Assembly: GCA_022842785.1 (NCBI GenBank)
Contig: JALHOW010000005.1
Location: 186,001 to 250,000, forward strand
Length of the DNA: 64,000 bases
From: Hyphomicrobiaceae bacterium
Lineage (GTDB): Bacteria > Pseudomonadota > Alphaproteobacteria > Rhizobiales > Hyphomicrobiaceae
Reading direction: 5' to 3'
The notes beneath the pieces were generated by a model. It saw only the letters and a list, made by a program, of their open reading frames with translations. It did no database searches and was not told where the DNA came from. Position 1 is the first letter of the stretch, and the number at the start of each line of letters is the position of its first letter. A program made the position numbers and the translations under genes. This document shows positions 27,625-39,347 of this stretch, piece after piece.

Positions 27625-28430
27625 GCGGCAAGCTGACGCTTCTCGGCACGGGCTCCTCCGGCGGCGTTCCGAGGCTCGGTAACAACTGGGGCGCTTGCGA
27701 TCCGAAGAATCCGAAGAACCGGCGGCGCCGCTGCGCTGCCCTCATCGAACGCATTTCCGGGCGCGGGCGGACGCGGGCTCTCGTGGACGCCTCGCCCGAT
27801 TTGCGCGAGCAGCTTCTGGACGCCGAGATCGATACGCTCGATGGCGTCCTCTTCACGCACGACCATGCCGACCACACGCATGGCATCGACGACCTCAGAA
27901 TGCTGGCCTACAACGCCAAACGACGCGTCGATGTCCATTTCGACGTCGCGACGCGCGCCTCGCTGCTCGAGCGCTTTCGTTACTGTTTCGAGTCGCCACC
28001 GGGCAGCATGTACCCGCCGATCCTCAATGGCCACGTGATCGATCCGCCGAATGTCGTTCGTATCGATGGCGCCGCCGGTCCCATCGAAGCCATCCCAGTC
28101 GTGCAGGCGCACGGCGATGCCTTCTCGCTCGGTTTTCGTATTGCCGACGTGGCCTATTCGCCCGACATCAGCGGGCTGTCCGCCGAAGGGCAGGAGCAGT
28201 TGCGCGGCCTCGATCTCTGGGTCGTCGATGCGCTGCGCTATATTCCGCATCCGAGCCATTTCACCGTCAAGCAAGCGCTCGAATGGATCGAGATCCTGAA
28301 GCCGAAGCGCGCGATCCTCACGCACCTCCATGTCGATCTCGACTATGTGACCCTGAAGCGCGAGCTGCCGCCGCACGTCGAGCCTGCCTATGACGGCATG
28401 AGCGTGCACTTCGATTGGGCAGCGGCCTGA
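27621..28430 (+). CDS. MBL-fold metallohydrolase (PhnP-like)
   Basis: This is a beta-lactamase-fold protein of 269 residues. The metal motif THDHADH gives H80, D82-H85 type ligands, and VVQAHGDAFSLGFRI and LTHLHVDLDY supply the later His. The N-terminal GTGSSGGVPRLG with CDP and nearby RRRRCAALIE resembles the PhnP phosphodiesterase type. It is probably a phosphodiesterase; the substrate is unknown. It is translationally coupled with the TatD gene by a 4-base overlap, which suggests that the two act on related nucleotides. It ends convergently with rimK. Confidence 0.9.
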   Translation: MSGKLTLLGTGSSGGVPRLGNNWGACDPKNPKNRRRRCAALIERISGRGRTRALVDASPDLREQLLDAEIDTLDGVLFTHDHADHTHGIDDLRMLAYNAKRRVDVHFDVATRASLLERFRYCFESPPGSMYPPILNGHVIDPPNVVRIDGAAGPIEAIPVVQAHGDAFSLGFRIADVAYSPDISGLSAEGQEQLRGLDLWVVDALRYIPHPSHFTVKQALEWIEILKPKRAILTHLHVDLDYVTLKRELPPHVEPAYDGMSVHFDWAAA

Positions 28431-28448
28431 GCAGCCCGGCGGCGCGTC

Positions 28449-29354
28449 TCAGCCCTTGCCGCGCGTCTCGGTATTGCCCGGGCGGGCGTGCTCCTCGAGA
28501 TAGGCAATCATGGCACCGGCAACATCGATACCAGTCGCCTGCTCCATGCCCTCGATGCCGGGCGAGGAGTTCACCTCCAGCACCAGCGGCCCACGCTTCG
28601 AGCGCAGCATGTCGACGGCTGCCACATTGAGCCCAAGCGCCTCGGTTGATTTCAGCGCTGTCTGGATTTCGTCAGGCGATAGCTCGACGGCCTCGGCCTT
28701 GCCGCCACGATGAAGGTTCGAACGGAACTCGCCCTTGCGCCCGACGCGCCGCATCGCCGCTACCACGTTCTTGCCAACCACCAACGCCCTGACGTCCGTC
28801 CCCATGGCTTCGCTGATGAACTCCTGAACGAGGATGTCGACATTGGCGGCGCTGAAAGCCTCGATGGTCGATTTGGCAGAGGCCTCGGTCTCGGCGAGGA
28901 TCACGCCCATGCCCTGCGTGCCCTCGAGCAGCTTGATGACAACCGGCACGCCGCCGACCTCAGCGAGGACGTCGAGCGCCTTCCGGGGACCGTGTGCAAA
29001 GGCGGTGACCGGGAGGCCAACGCCAGCTCGCGCGAGCAGCTGGACCGCGCGCAACTTGTCCCGCGCCCGGCCGATGGCCACGCTCTCATTGAGCGAGAAC
29101 ACGCCCTGCATCTCGAACTGGCGCACGACAGCGAGACCGTAATGGGTGATGGACGCCCCGATGCGCGGAATGACCGCATCGTAGATCGGCAATGTCTTGC
29201 CGCCATAGCGCAGCAGTACGTTGTTCGACGTGATGTTCATGTGCACGTGGAGCGTATTGATCACTTCGATCGAATGCCCGCGCGTGCGCGCCGCCTCGAC
29301 GATCCGTCGGTGCGAGTAGAGCCCCGGGTTGCGCGCCAACATGACGAGCTTCAT
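28449..29354 (-). CDS. rimK: RimK family ATP-grasp ligase (S6-glutamate ligase type)
   Basis: This is a 301-residue ATP-grasp enzyme that adds glutamate residues to the C-terminus of ribosomal protein S6 in E. coli; the length is the same as E. coli RimK. Motifs: [13 protein letters not shown] in the N-domain, [15 protein letters not shown] (ATP loop), [35 protein letters not shown], and [18 protein letters not shown] with the metal Asn and Glu. The start at 29354 gives the conserved [10 protein letters not shown]; the frame is open to 29435. Some related enzymes act on other substrates, so the S6 role is inferred from overall similarity. Confidence 0.88.
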   Translation of the reverse strand: MKLVMLARNPGLYSHRRIVEAARTRGHSIEVINTLHVHMNITSNNVLLRYGGKTLPIYDAVIPRIGASITHYGLAVVRQFEMQGVFSLNESVAIGRARDKLRAVQLLARAGVGLPVTAFAHGPRKALDVLAEVGGVPVVIKLLEGTQGMGVILAETEASAKSTIEAFSAANVDILVQEFISEAMGTDVRALVVGKNVVAAMRRVGRKGEFRSNLHRGGKAEAVELSPDEIQTALKSTEALGLNVAAVDMLRSKRGPLVLEVNSSPGIEGMEQATGIDVAGAMIAYLEEHARPGNTETRGKG

Positions 29355-29534
29355 CAAATGCGCTCCGATGGAGGGCAGGATCTCAGACCGGCATACTCGT
29401 ACAGCGCCGGACGCCGCCGAAGATGAACCGGCCAATGCTCAAGGTGAGACATACCACGCGAGTGCGAGGCGTAAAGCGGGCTCAAGCGCCAGCGTCAACG
29501 ACCTCTTGCGGGCAGTATGACAGATAGGGGAGTG

Positions 29535-29735
29535 CTAGCGGGACTCGGCAGGCGTGGCGACCATCGACGCCGCACCCTCGGCCGCGTCGGCAGCGGGATC
29601 GATCGCGGCATGCATCAGCAACGCTCCGCCGATGCTCAGCGCGGCAACAGTAATGATGCAGATCACCAGACGCAGAAGGAGAGACCAGCCCGAAATGACG
29701 GCTCGGGGCCGGTCGGGCATCACACTGTCGTTCAT
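29535..29735 (-). CDS. Small hypothetical membrane protein
   Basis: This is a 66-residue ORF with one central hydrophobic segment (SLLLRLVICIITVAALSIGGAL) between a short charged N-terminus and an Ala/Asp-rich tail. GGGAACG lies before the ATG. I recognise no family. It lies between rimK and the BT1-like transporter on the same strand. A longer frame to 29813 is possible but lacks a ribosome binding site. The coding status is uncertain, resting on the single clean membrane helix. Confidence 0.45.
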   Translation of the reverse strand: MNDSVMPDRPRAVISGWSLLLRLVICIITVAALSIGGALLMHAAIDPAADAAEGAASMVATPAESR

Positions 29736-29877
29736 GAGCGTTCCCACGAAGCGCACTTGGCTGAGGATGGCGCTTCCGACGCTCCATTCGCACTTCGAAT
29801 CAGGCTTGATCAAGGCATCACTTTGCCGCGAATCAAGACGCTCTTTTGGCGTAGCTTGGAGGCAACAGGCTGGACCG

Positions 29878-31398
29878 TTACCGGGCCTTCAGACGCGGCC
29901 CGAGGAGCAGGATCGCGGCCAACGGCACCACGAGCGCGATGCCGAAAGCGACTGAGACGAGCATGGTCAACTGGTCGTACTGACCTCGGTCGACCGGGAA
30001 AAGCAGGTTCAGATACTTCGTCTGCAGCGAGCCCGCCACGAGGGCGAGATTCATGAGCGAGGCCATGAGCGCGAACCAGGTGGCGCGGCGTCCCGGCGGC
30101 GCGTTGACGGCGATCAGCGTCAATAGCGGAATCATGCTGACCTGAGCGAGCGGCGACTGCGCCGCTGCGTCGATGAGCGCGATCGAGCGCGCGCCCATGC
30201 CGACGGCGCGCTCGGTCCATTCATAGGCGCCCGTCACGAGGATCAGGTTCGGAATGGCGAGCAGGCCGCCGATGATGGTCAGCCACAGCAGGACGCGCGT
30301 GACGGGCTGGCGCGTGACGGCATCGGCCAACAGCCATGCGGCAGCGAGGCCTATAGCGGCTCCGATCTGCTGTAGCACGCCGAAGAAAGCTTGATCGAAG
30401 CCGAGCACGTCGATCGAGAACCACGTGTAGCCCTGCCCGACCCCCGGGGTCGCGCGGAACACGAAGATAATGATCGCCGCAATGACGATGTGGCGTTGCG
30501 CTTCGGGCGGTACGTGGGTGATCACGCGCTTCAACATCACCACGATGATCGCGATCGAGACCAGGAAGATGATCTCCTGCGCGGCAGGCATACCGGTCAC
30601 GGCGATGGCCGTAACGGTCGCGCCGAAAGCGAGGCCGCCACCGAGAATGCGCCAGTCGATATCACGCGTTTCGCTCGTCTCCAGCCGGACGAGCAGCGCA
30701 CCGGTGATGGAGATCACCGGAACGATGAGGCCGAGCAGGAAAACAGTCGCATAACCGAGATGCTGCGCCAGGAAACCGGAGAGGCCGGCCACGGCAAATA
30801 TGCCGAGCGACAGCGCGAGACGACCGAGAACCTGCACCATGCCGAGGTCGCGGGTCACGTCCTGCTCGGGCCGCGGCGTGCCGTCATCCTCGACGCGGCT
30901 CACCACCTCGGTACTCATGGCGTCCGCCACCACGTCCTGCAGAACCACGCCTGTGACGATGATGAGCTGCGACGCGACGTAGATCGTATTGGGGTGGATG
31001 GAGGGAAACGTGCCGGCAGCGGCACCTGCGAGCAGCAGAAGGCCCGTCGTGATGAGCCCGGCGCCGATGAAGACGTAGATGCGGCGCTGCGAGCCGAAGA
31101 TCGGGACGGCATCGACAAGCTCGCCGAAGACCATCTTCACGGCCCATGGCAGGCCGAGCCAGACAGCCAGAGACGCGAGATCGGCGGGCGTGAGCGTCAG
31201 CGCCGACTTGATCCAGAAATCCTGTGCGACAGCCACGATGCCAAGCGCACCATAGGCAAAATAGATCATCAACAGCGGCAGGTAGTGAAGCCGAAACGCA
31301 CGGATCGGCGTCAGCAGCGCGGCTTCGAGCTGGGTGCGAACATAGCTCTTCGGCGCCGGCTCGGCCGTGTCCGCCGGTCGGGCGTGCTCCTGCGTCAT
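29878..31398 (-). CDS. BT1/folate-biopterin transporter-like MFS protein
   Basis: The 506-residue protein has about 12-14 membrane segments. The block VKMVFGELVDAVPIFGSQRRIY near residue 85 matches the loop 2-3 of BT1-type folate/biopterin transporters (pattern P-x-W-G-x-x-S-D-x-V-P-I-F-G). An N-terminal hydrophilic stretch precedes helix 1. It would be an inner-membrane permease; pterin or folate transport is a family-based guess. The ATG at 31398 lies one base past the ligA stop (TAG-C-ATG), so it is probably co-transcribed with ligA. A GTG five codons upstream (31413) is an alternative start. Confidence 0.75.
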   Translation of the reverse strand: MTQEHARPADTAEPAPKSYVRTQLEAALLTPIRAFRLHYLPLLMIYFAYGALGIVAVAQDFWIKSALTLTPADLASLAVWLGLPWAVKMVFGELVDAVPIFGSQRRIYVFIGAGLITTGLLLLAGAAAGTFPSIHPNTIYVASQLIIVTGVVLQDVVADAMSTEVVSRVEDDGTPRPEQDVTRDLGMVQVLGRLALSLGIFAVAGLSGFLAQHLGYATVFLLGLIVPVISITGALLVRLETSETRDIDWRILGGGLAFGATVTAIAVTGMPAAQEIIFLVSIAIIVVMLKRVITHVPPEAQRHIVIAAIIIFVFRATPGVGQGYTWFSIDVLGFDQAFFGVLQQIGAAIGLAAAWLLADAVTRQPVTRVLLWLTIIGGLLAIPNLILVTGAYEWTERAVGMGARSIALIDAAAQSPLAQVSMIPLLTLIAVNAPPGRRATWFALMASLMNLALVAGSLQTKYLNLLFPVDRGQYDQLTMLVSVAFGIALVVPLAAILLLGPRLKAR

Positions 31399-31399
31399 G

Positions 31400-33850
<2,451 letters not shown>

Positions 33851-34870
33851 CTACTGAAGCCCAGCTCCCATGGGACGGGCGATGCTGCCCGTCGGAACCT
33901 CGTTCGGCGGCGTCCGGCGGACCATCGGCGTGTCCTTGGCCGGTGGCTTGGCGGCGGGCGGCGTCGCTGGGGGCTCATTGCGCGGCGCGACATCGACCGG
34001 CCGCGCCGGCTGACCGACGGGCTTAACGGTAACCTGCTTCCACTGCTGGCTGACCCAGGTACCCTGGATAGCCTCGGGCTTCAGGCCGTGCTTCTGGAGC
34101 AGTCCGTGCGCATCGCGGTACCACGCGGACTGCGGGAAATTGTGCCCAAGCACAGCCGCCGAGGCCTGCGCCTCCTGCTGAATGCCAAGCGCCATGTACG
34201 TCTCCGTGAGGCGCATGAGCGCTTCCTCGACGTGGGCGGTCGTCTGATGCTCCGAGACGACGGTCTTGAAGCGATTGATGGCGGCGACGTAGTTCGAGCG
34301 CTGGAGATAGTAGCGACCGACCGTCATTTCATTCGCCGCCAGCGCATCTTCGCCAATGCGGATGCGGTTCTCGGCCTGACGAGCGTAGGGGCTGTCCGGA
34401 TAGCGCGACACGAGCGTCCTCAGCTCGGCGATCGCCTTGCGGGTTGCCGCCTGATCGCGCTGCGGATCCTTGATCTCGTCGAAGTGCGACGACGCGATGA
34501 CGTGATGGGCCAGCGCCGCATCCTTCGTGCCGGGATGCATGACGACGTAGCGCTGCGCGGCAGCGACCGCCTCGGGGTACTTGCCTGACTTGTAGTAGGC
34601 GTAGGAGGCGAGAACCATCGAGCGCCGCGCTTCCTGCGCGTACGGGTGATGCCGGTCGATCTCTTCGAATTTCTTTGCCGCCGCCTCGTTGCGCCCGTTG
34701 GCGAGCAGCGCGTCGGCCTCGGCATACATGGCCCCGGGAGGATCCGGGTTCAGCGCCTTGAGCGCTTCGGTATTCGACGACGAGCAGCCGGCGAACGAAA
34801 GTCCAATCAGAAGCGCGACAATGCCGATCTTATGGCCGTGCCTCACTCTGGCAAACTGCGGCTTCTGCAT
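33851..34870 (-). CDS. bamD: Outer membrane protein assembly factor BamD (lipoprotein)
   Basis: BamD is an outer-membrane lipoprotein of the BAM complex that folds beta-barrel proteins. The 339-residue precursor has a signal peptide with a lipobox ending AGC (Cys29). Five TPR-like repeats follow, for example AAAKKFEEIDRHHPYAQEARRSM and AIAELRTLVSRYPDSPYARQAENRI. A Pro-rich, low-complexity tail (about residues 280-339) is longer than in E. coli BamD (245 residues). GTGAGGACG lies before the ATG. It follows lpxC, with a 216-base gap, as in other Alphaproteobacteria. Confidence 0.94.
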   Translation of the reverse strand: MQKPQFARVRHGHKIGIVALLIGLSFAGCSSSNTEALKALNPDPPGAMYAEADALLANGRNEAAAKKFEEIDRHHPYAQEARRSMVLASYAYYKSGKYPEAVAAAQRYVVMHPGTKDAALAHHVIASSHFDEIKDPQRDQAATRKAIAELRTLVSRYPDSPYARQAENRIRIGEDALAANEMTVGRYYLQRSNYVAAINRFKTVVSEHQTTAHVEEALMRLTETYMALGIQQEAQASAAVLGHNFPQSAWYRDAHGLLQKHGLKPEAIQGTWVSQQWKQVTVKPVGQPARPVDVAPRNEPPATPPAAKPPAKDTPMVRRTPPNEVPTGSIARPMGAGLQ

Positions 34871-35041
34871 TCCGTCGTCCTCACGGTGTCGGTCCGCATC
34901 GCGCTCCGATGCGCCCCGCGCCGCCCATTTCATCCCGTCCCAACGGCACTACAAATGCACCGTAGCGACTCATCTAGCATGACGTGCCATCTGCCGGCCA
35001 CTCATGCATAAAGTCGGCTCAGTCTCATCCACCGATATGGC

Positions 35042-35085
35042 GTTGATGCGGCGGCGCGCCCAAAACGATTCGGGCGCGCATCAAC
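35042..35085 (-). terminator. Hairpin just downstream of lpxC
   Basis: GCGCGCCC (35054-35061) pairs with GGGCGCGC (35072-35079) around a 10-base loop. An alternative outer pairing is GTTGATGCG (35042-35050) with CGCATCAAC (35077-35085). The element starts right after the lpxC stop codon. There is no T-run, so it is a possible factor-dependent terminator or RNA-stability hairpin. Confidence 0.45.
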
Positions 35086-35086
35086 T

Positions 35087-36049
35087 TCAGTTGCGATTTG
35101 CGGCGAACTGCACCGCCGCGAGGCCAAGCGAGGCATCGTAGCCTGCAACATGCGGCGTCTCGCGAACCATCGGCGCGTGCACGACCGTCCAGGCATCGGC
35201 ATCGGCGAACAGCGCCTTGAGAACTGTCGCATTGAGACGATGCCCGCCGCGCACGGAGCGGTAGGAAGCAAGCAGCGGCGCGCCTGCGAGCGCAAGGTCG
35301 CCGACCGCATCCAGCATCTTGTGGCGGACGAATTCCTGCGGGTAGCGCAAGCCTTCAGGGTTCATGACGCGATCTTCACCGATCGCGACGGTATTCTCGA
35401 GCGACGCGCCGAGCGCGAGGCCCGACTTCCAGAGCATTTCCACGTCGCGCATGAAACCGAAGGTGCGGGCGCGGCAGAGTTCCTGCCGGAATGCCCCGGG
35501 GCTCAGATCCAGCGCCATACGCTGGCGGCCAATAACCGGACTGTCGAAATTGATCTCGACATCGAGGTGGAAGCTCGAATGCGGGGTGAGTTCGCCCCAG
35601 CAATCGCCTTCCTGGACCCGCACCGGTTTCAGCACCTTGATGAATTTGCGCGGGGTCGCCAGTTCGCGGACCCCGACCTCATCAATGGCATCGACGAAAG
35701 CGGCGGCGCTTCCGTCCATGATCGGCACTTCTTTGTTGTCGATCTCTATGAAGCAGTTATCGACACAAAGCCCGCGCAGGGCAGAGAGCAGATGCTCCAC
35801 GGTACCGACGGTGACCCCCCGGTCATCCCCGATTACCGTGCAGAGGGTCAGGTTGCGCACCGCCCTCACATCAGCCTCGATTTGGGAGATAATCCGTCCC
35901 CGCTTCGACACGATGAAGCAGATCCCCGTGTCAGCAGGGGCTGGATGTATCACCACTGAAACCGGCGCCCCGCTATGCACCCCCGTGCCGGACACCTCGA
36001 TCTCGCGCGCAACCGTTGTCTGGCGTGCACCGATGAATCGCTTCGACAT
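35087..36049 (-). CDS. lpxC: UDP-3-O-acyl-N-acetylglucosamine deacetylase
   Basis: LpxC catalyses the committed step of lipid A synthesis, a zinc-dependent deacetylation. The 320-residue protein has the metal ligands H86 (TVEHLLSAL), H243 and D247 (RHKMLDAVGD), the Glu85 base and H270 (GGHRLN), in the normal spacing. GVHSG near residue 23 is the N-terminal signature. It is a cytoplasmic, membrane-associated enzyme. It lies downstream of ftsZ on the same strand but across a 450-base gap, so it probably has its own promoter. Confidence 0.98.
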   Translation of the reverse strand: MSKRFIGARQTTVAREIEVSGTGVHSGAPVSVVIHPAPADTGICFIVSKRGRIISQIEADVRAVRNLTLCTVIGDDRGVTVGTVEHLLSALRGLCVDNCFIEIDNKEVPIMDGSAAAFVDAIDEVGVRELATPRKFIKVLKPVRVQEGDCWGELTPHSSFHLDVEINFDSPVIGRQRMALDLSPGAFRQELCRARTFGFMRDVEMLWKSGLALGASLENTVAIGEDRVMNPEGLRYPQEFVRHKMLDAVGDLALAGAPLLASYRSVRGGHRLNATVLKALFADADAWTVVHAPMVRETPHVAGYDASLGLAAVQFAANRN

Positions 36050-36499
36050 GTAGCGCCGTCCCTCGATCCCCTTACGGCTCTCGTGTCGCAGTCATACAGA
36101 CCGCAAAAGAGAACCCCCCAAGATCGTATCCAGTCGCTTGCCTACGCCACCACTTTTAGGGTGGGGCTGTTTTTGATTGCCCCGTGCAAGCGTTCCGGAC
36201 CCCGTTCTTAATCAAGACGATAACGTGATGCGCATCGCCATCACAAGTCACGCTTTCTTACGAAATGTTGCCGAGACGCCTCACCCGATAACGCACTGAA
36301 TAATAACAGCTTTATCCGCGCGATCGAGCTAACAGAATTGAGTTTTCCACAAACACTGAGCAAGGAACAGCATGATGGCTTGTGTGTGTCGCTTTTGTGA
36401 TTCGCCACTTCGAGGCCACCATCGCGATGCCCGGTTTGAACGCAGCGCTATGTATATGCCAGGAAACTGGGCTCGGTGGCCGACGCGACCGCGTCGATC
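36050..36499. other. Long non-coding gap between ftsZ and lpxC
   Basis: The gap is less GC-rich than its surroundings, especially 36240-36370. It holds GTGATG-8-CATCAC (36225-36244), a short imperfect hairpin. It also holds CCACC-8-GGTGG (36147-36164) followed by a T-run in the plus-strand sense, where no plus-strand gene ends. On the minus strand it should carry the lpxC promoter and perhaps a terminator for ftsZ. I see no small ORF with a convincing start and ribosome binding site. Confidence 0.4.
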
Positions 36500-37975
36500 T
36501 CAACTTCGCCGGCCTTTGCCCCCGCCTACCAGCCTATGCAGGAGGCCGCCGCGGGGCGGTTCCGGCGGAGGTGCGGGCGGCTCCAAAGGTTGCGCACGCG
36601 ACTTCTGCTCGGAGTACTTCGGGGCTTTCGCGGCGTACTCGCGCTGTCCGACCGGAGGGAATTCGTCGACGGACGGCATCCGCCGATAGTCTCCTTCGGG
36701 CGCATGGCGGGCTGGCCGCGACGGGGTGTCACTGCGGTCCGCCGGCGCCGATGAGCCGCCACCGTATCCGTGCCCCCCATTTTCTTCGATCACGACTCCA
36801 CCAGGGGCCCGCCACAACTCGCGCGGCGCGGTGGGCGGTGCCGTACGCTCGTGCGGCTCGTATGGCTCGTCATAGCCGGCGTGCGGGTTAAGATCCTCGG
36901 GATTGAAACGGCGACGCGACGAATCACCCGACGCCGGCACGGCCGATGCTGCTGGTGCGTGTTTGGCTGGCGCAGGCTGCATCGCGGGCGCCGCCTGCTG
37001 GGCAGCCGCAAGCGACATGCCCGAAGCGACAATGGCTATCCGCATCGTGCTGTTGGCCATGGTGTCATCGAACGACGCACCGACGATGATGTTTGCGTCC
37101 TCGTCGACTTCCTGCCGCACGCGGCTCGCGGCCTCGTCGACTTCGAAGAGCGTCATATCCTTGCCGCCGATGATCGACAGCAGCACACCTTTGGCGCCGC
37201 TGAGCGTGAGATCATCGATAAGCGGATTGGCGAGCGCCATCTCCGCGGCTTTGCGTGCGCGCCCTTCGCCAGAGGCCTCGCCCGTGCCCATCATCGCTGC
37301 GCCCATGCCGCGCATGATCACCTGCACGTCGGCGAAGTCGAGATTGATCAGGCCGTCTTTCATGATCAGATCGACGATGCACGCGACGCCCGCATGCAGC
37401 ACCTTGTCCGCAAGAACGAAGGCCTCGGCGAACGTCGTCTTCTCGTTGGCGATGCGGAAAAGGTTCTGATTCGGGATGACGATCAGCGTGTCGACGGACG
37501 TCTTGAGCTCGGCGATGCCCGCCTCCGCGACGCGCATCCGTCGCGCACCCTCGAAGTGGAATGGCTTGGTCACGATCGCGACCGTGAGGAGCCCCATGTC
37601 GCGGGCCGTGCGCGCGATAACGGCTGCAGCGCCAGTCCCCGTCCCGCCGCCCATACCGGCAGCAATGAACGCCATATGGGCGCCTTTGAGCGCCTTGGTG
37701 ATCTCTTCTTTCGCTTCCTCGGCCGCGGCAAGGCCGATCTCGGGCCGCGAACCCGCGCCGAGCCCCTGCGTGAGGTTCACGCCGAGCTGTATCCGATGCT
37801 CAGCCCCTGAGGATGCGAGCGCCTGCGCGTCGGTATTCGCGACAATGTAGGTCACGTCCTGAAGACCGGACGCGATCATGTTGTTGATGGCGTTGCCGCC
37901 CGCGCCGCCGACCCCGATCACCTTGATGACGGGGCGCAGCTCGCTGAATGCTGGTTGTTGCGGACCTGTGCCCAT
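36500..37975 (-). CDS. ftsZ: Cell division protein FtsZ
   Basis: FtsZ is the tubulin-like GTPase that forms the Z-ring. The 491-residue protein has the N-terminal [13 protein letters not shown], the tubulin signature GGGTGTGAA, the T7 loop FADVQVIM and the conserved C-domain block [22 protein letters not shown]. After about residue 330 comes a long Pro/Glu/Arg-rich linker containing [10 protein letters not shown] and [10 protein letters not shown]. The usual C-terminal peptide (D-I-PAFLRR-like), which binds FtsA and other tethers, is not seen: the frame stops right after [17 protein letters not shown] precedes the ATG. It follows ftsA closely. Confidence 0.96.
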   Translation of the reverse strand: MGTGPQQPAFSELRPVIKVIGVGGAGGNAINNMIASGLQDVTYIVANTDAQALASSGAEHRIQLGVNLTQGLGAGSRPEIGLAAAEEAKEEITKALKGAHMAFIAAGMGGGTGTGAAAVIARTARDMGLLTVAIVTKPFHFEGARRMRVAEAGIAELKTSVDTLIVIPNQNLFRIANEKTTFAEAFVLADKVLHAGVACIVDLIMKDGLINLDFADVQVIMRGMGAAMMGTGEASGEGRARKAAEMALANPLIDDLTLSGAKGVLLSIIGGKDMTLFEVDEAASRVRQEVDEDANIIVGASFDDTMANSTMRIAIVASGMSLAAAQQAAPAMQPAPAKHAPAASAVPASGDSSRRRFNPEDLNPHAGYDEPYEPHERTAPPTAPRELWRAPGGVVIEENGGHGYGGGSSAPADRSDTPSRPARHAPEGDYRRMPSVDEFPPVGQREYAAKAPKYSEQKSRAQPLEPPAPPPEPPRGGLLHRLVGGGKGRRS

Positions 37976-38027
37976 CGATGCCTCGTGTCCGTCCTGCTCA
38001 GTGAGCCCGTGCGCACCGCGCGCCAGC

Positions 38028-39335
38028 TCAGCCCTTCGCGCGGCTCAGCCAGTTACCGATCCAGCTCACGTAGCCGCTTCCACGCCAACCGCGCAGTCCC
38101 CCAGTCCTCGCAGCAAAGTGCTGCTGCAGCGAATCACCGATGAGCCCGCTCACCGTCGCGAATGAGGGCCCCAGCATGTCGGCGGACATCCCCTCGATCG
38201 GGCTTGGCCGACCAACGCGCACCGTTGCCGCGCGTGCCGCCCCCAAGCTCCCCGAGGCCTCCCCCATGCTGCCCCAAACGCTGTCGATCCCCTCGAGCCC
38301 GGCCCCGCCCCCGGTCAGCACGACCCGCTCCAGGATGCTCCTGTCGAGCTTGGCAGCGACGACTCGTTCTTGAACCAGCGCCGCGATGCCGTGGATCCGC
38401 GGCTCGATCAGCGAACGCAACTCTGCCCGAGAGATCCTGGCCGTTGTCTCGTCCTCGCCATCGCTGACGGAGAACGAAAACGACTCATGATCGTTCGAGC
38501 GCGCCGGCAGCAGTGTGCCATAAAGCGTTTTGATTCGCTCGGCTTCCGTCACAGGTGTGCCGAGGCGGCGGGCGATGTCGAAAGTCACGAGCTGGGCGCC
38601 GACCGGCAAAACCTCGGCCATGGCCAGGCGTCCGCCAGCAAAAGCCGCCATCGACGTGACGCCGGCGCCGATATCGATGACCAGAACGCCGAGCTGGCGC
38701 TCCTCCTCCGTGCATACGGCCATGGCGCTCGCATACGGTGTGGCCGCGAGCTGATGCGGCTCCAGGTAGCAACGCTCGACCACGGCGAGCAGGTTCTGCA
38801 GTGGCCCATCGTCGGCCGTGACAGCGACGAGGTCGGCGCTGAGTTCGCTGCCCGCCATGCCACGCGGATCGGCAACGCCCTCGGCACCATCCAGGTGCCA
38901 GGCTTCATTGTGGAACTGGATGAGCGTGCGGCCGCCGCGGGCGGCAAACGCCTCACCGCCCGAAAGCGCGCGCGCCACGTCCGCGTCGCCGGCAAAGCCC
39001 GTCTCGGTCCTGACGCGGGCCGCGAATCGCTGGGACTTGAGGCGGCCGCAGGCCACGGAGACGCTCACCTGCTCCATGGTGACGCCGGCCATGCGCTCGG
39101 CCTGGCCGACAGCCGCCCGCGTCGCCTGCTCCGCGGCATCAGGATCGATGACCATGCCGGCCTTGATGCCACCACTGCGCTGATGGCCGATGCCGAGCAA
39201 GCGCATCCGGCCGCTCTTGTCACCCGTCGCGATCAGGCACACGACCTTGCTCGTGCCGATGTCGAGCGCGGCAATGATGGGCGTGCCGCGCGGAAGGGGC
39301 GGGGGCTTGTTGCGGCTGCGGTCCGTGCTGTTCAT
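38028..39335 (-). CDS. ftsA: Cell division protein FtsA
   Basis: This is an actin-like ATPase that tethers FtsZ to the membrane. The 435-residue protein has the phosphate 1 motif [15 protein letters not shown], the SHS2 (1C) domain, [16 protein letters not shown] (phosphate 2) and [13 protein letters not shown] (adenosine motif). The C-terminal amphipathic helix [15 protein letters not shown] should insert in the inner membrane. AAGGGGGCG precedes the ATG. Placed between ftsQ (12-base gap) and ftsZ (52-base gap), as is normal. Confidence 0.97.
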   Translation of the reverse strand: MNSTDRSRNKPPPLPRGTPIIAALDIGTSKVVCLIATGDKSGRMRLLGIGHQRSGGIKAGMVIDPDAAEQATRAAVGQAERMAGVTMEQVSVSVACGRLKSQRFAARVRTETGFAGDADVARALSGGEAFAARGGRTLIQFHNEAWHLDGAEGVADPRGMAGSELSADLVAVTADDGPLQNLLAVVERCYLEPHQLAATPYASAMAVCTEEERQLGVLVIDIGAGVTSMAAFAGGRLAMAEVLPVGAQLVTFDIARRLGTPVTEAERIKTLYGTLLPARSNDHESFSFSVSDGEDETTARISRAELRSLIEPRIHGIAALVQERVVAAKLDRSILERVVLTGGGAGLEGIDSVWGSMGEASGSLGAARAATVRVGRPSPIEGMSADMLGPSFATVSGLIGDSLQQHFAARTGGLRGWRGSGYVSWIGNWLSRAKG

Positions 39336-39347
39336 GTGTACGCCCCC

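Noticed and set aside
36147-36174. Hairpin plus T-run like an intrinsic terminator on the plus strand
   Set aside because: No plus-strand gene ends nearby; the stem is only 5 pairs, so I list it only within the gap description.
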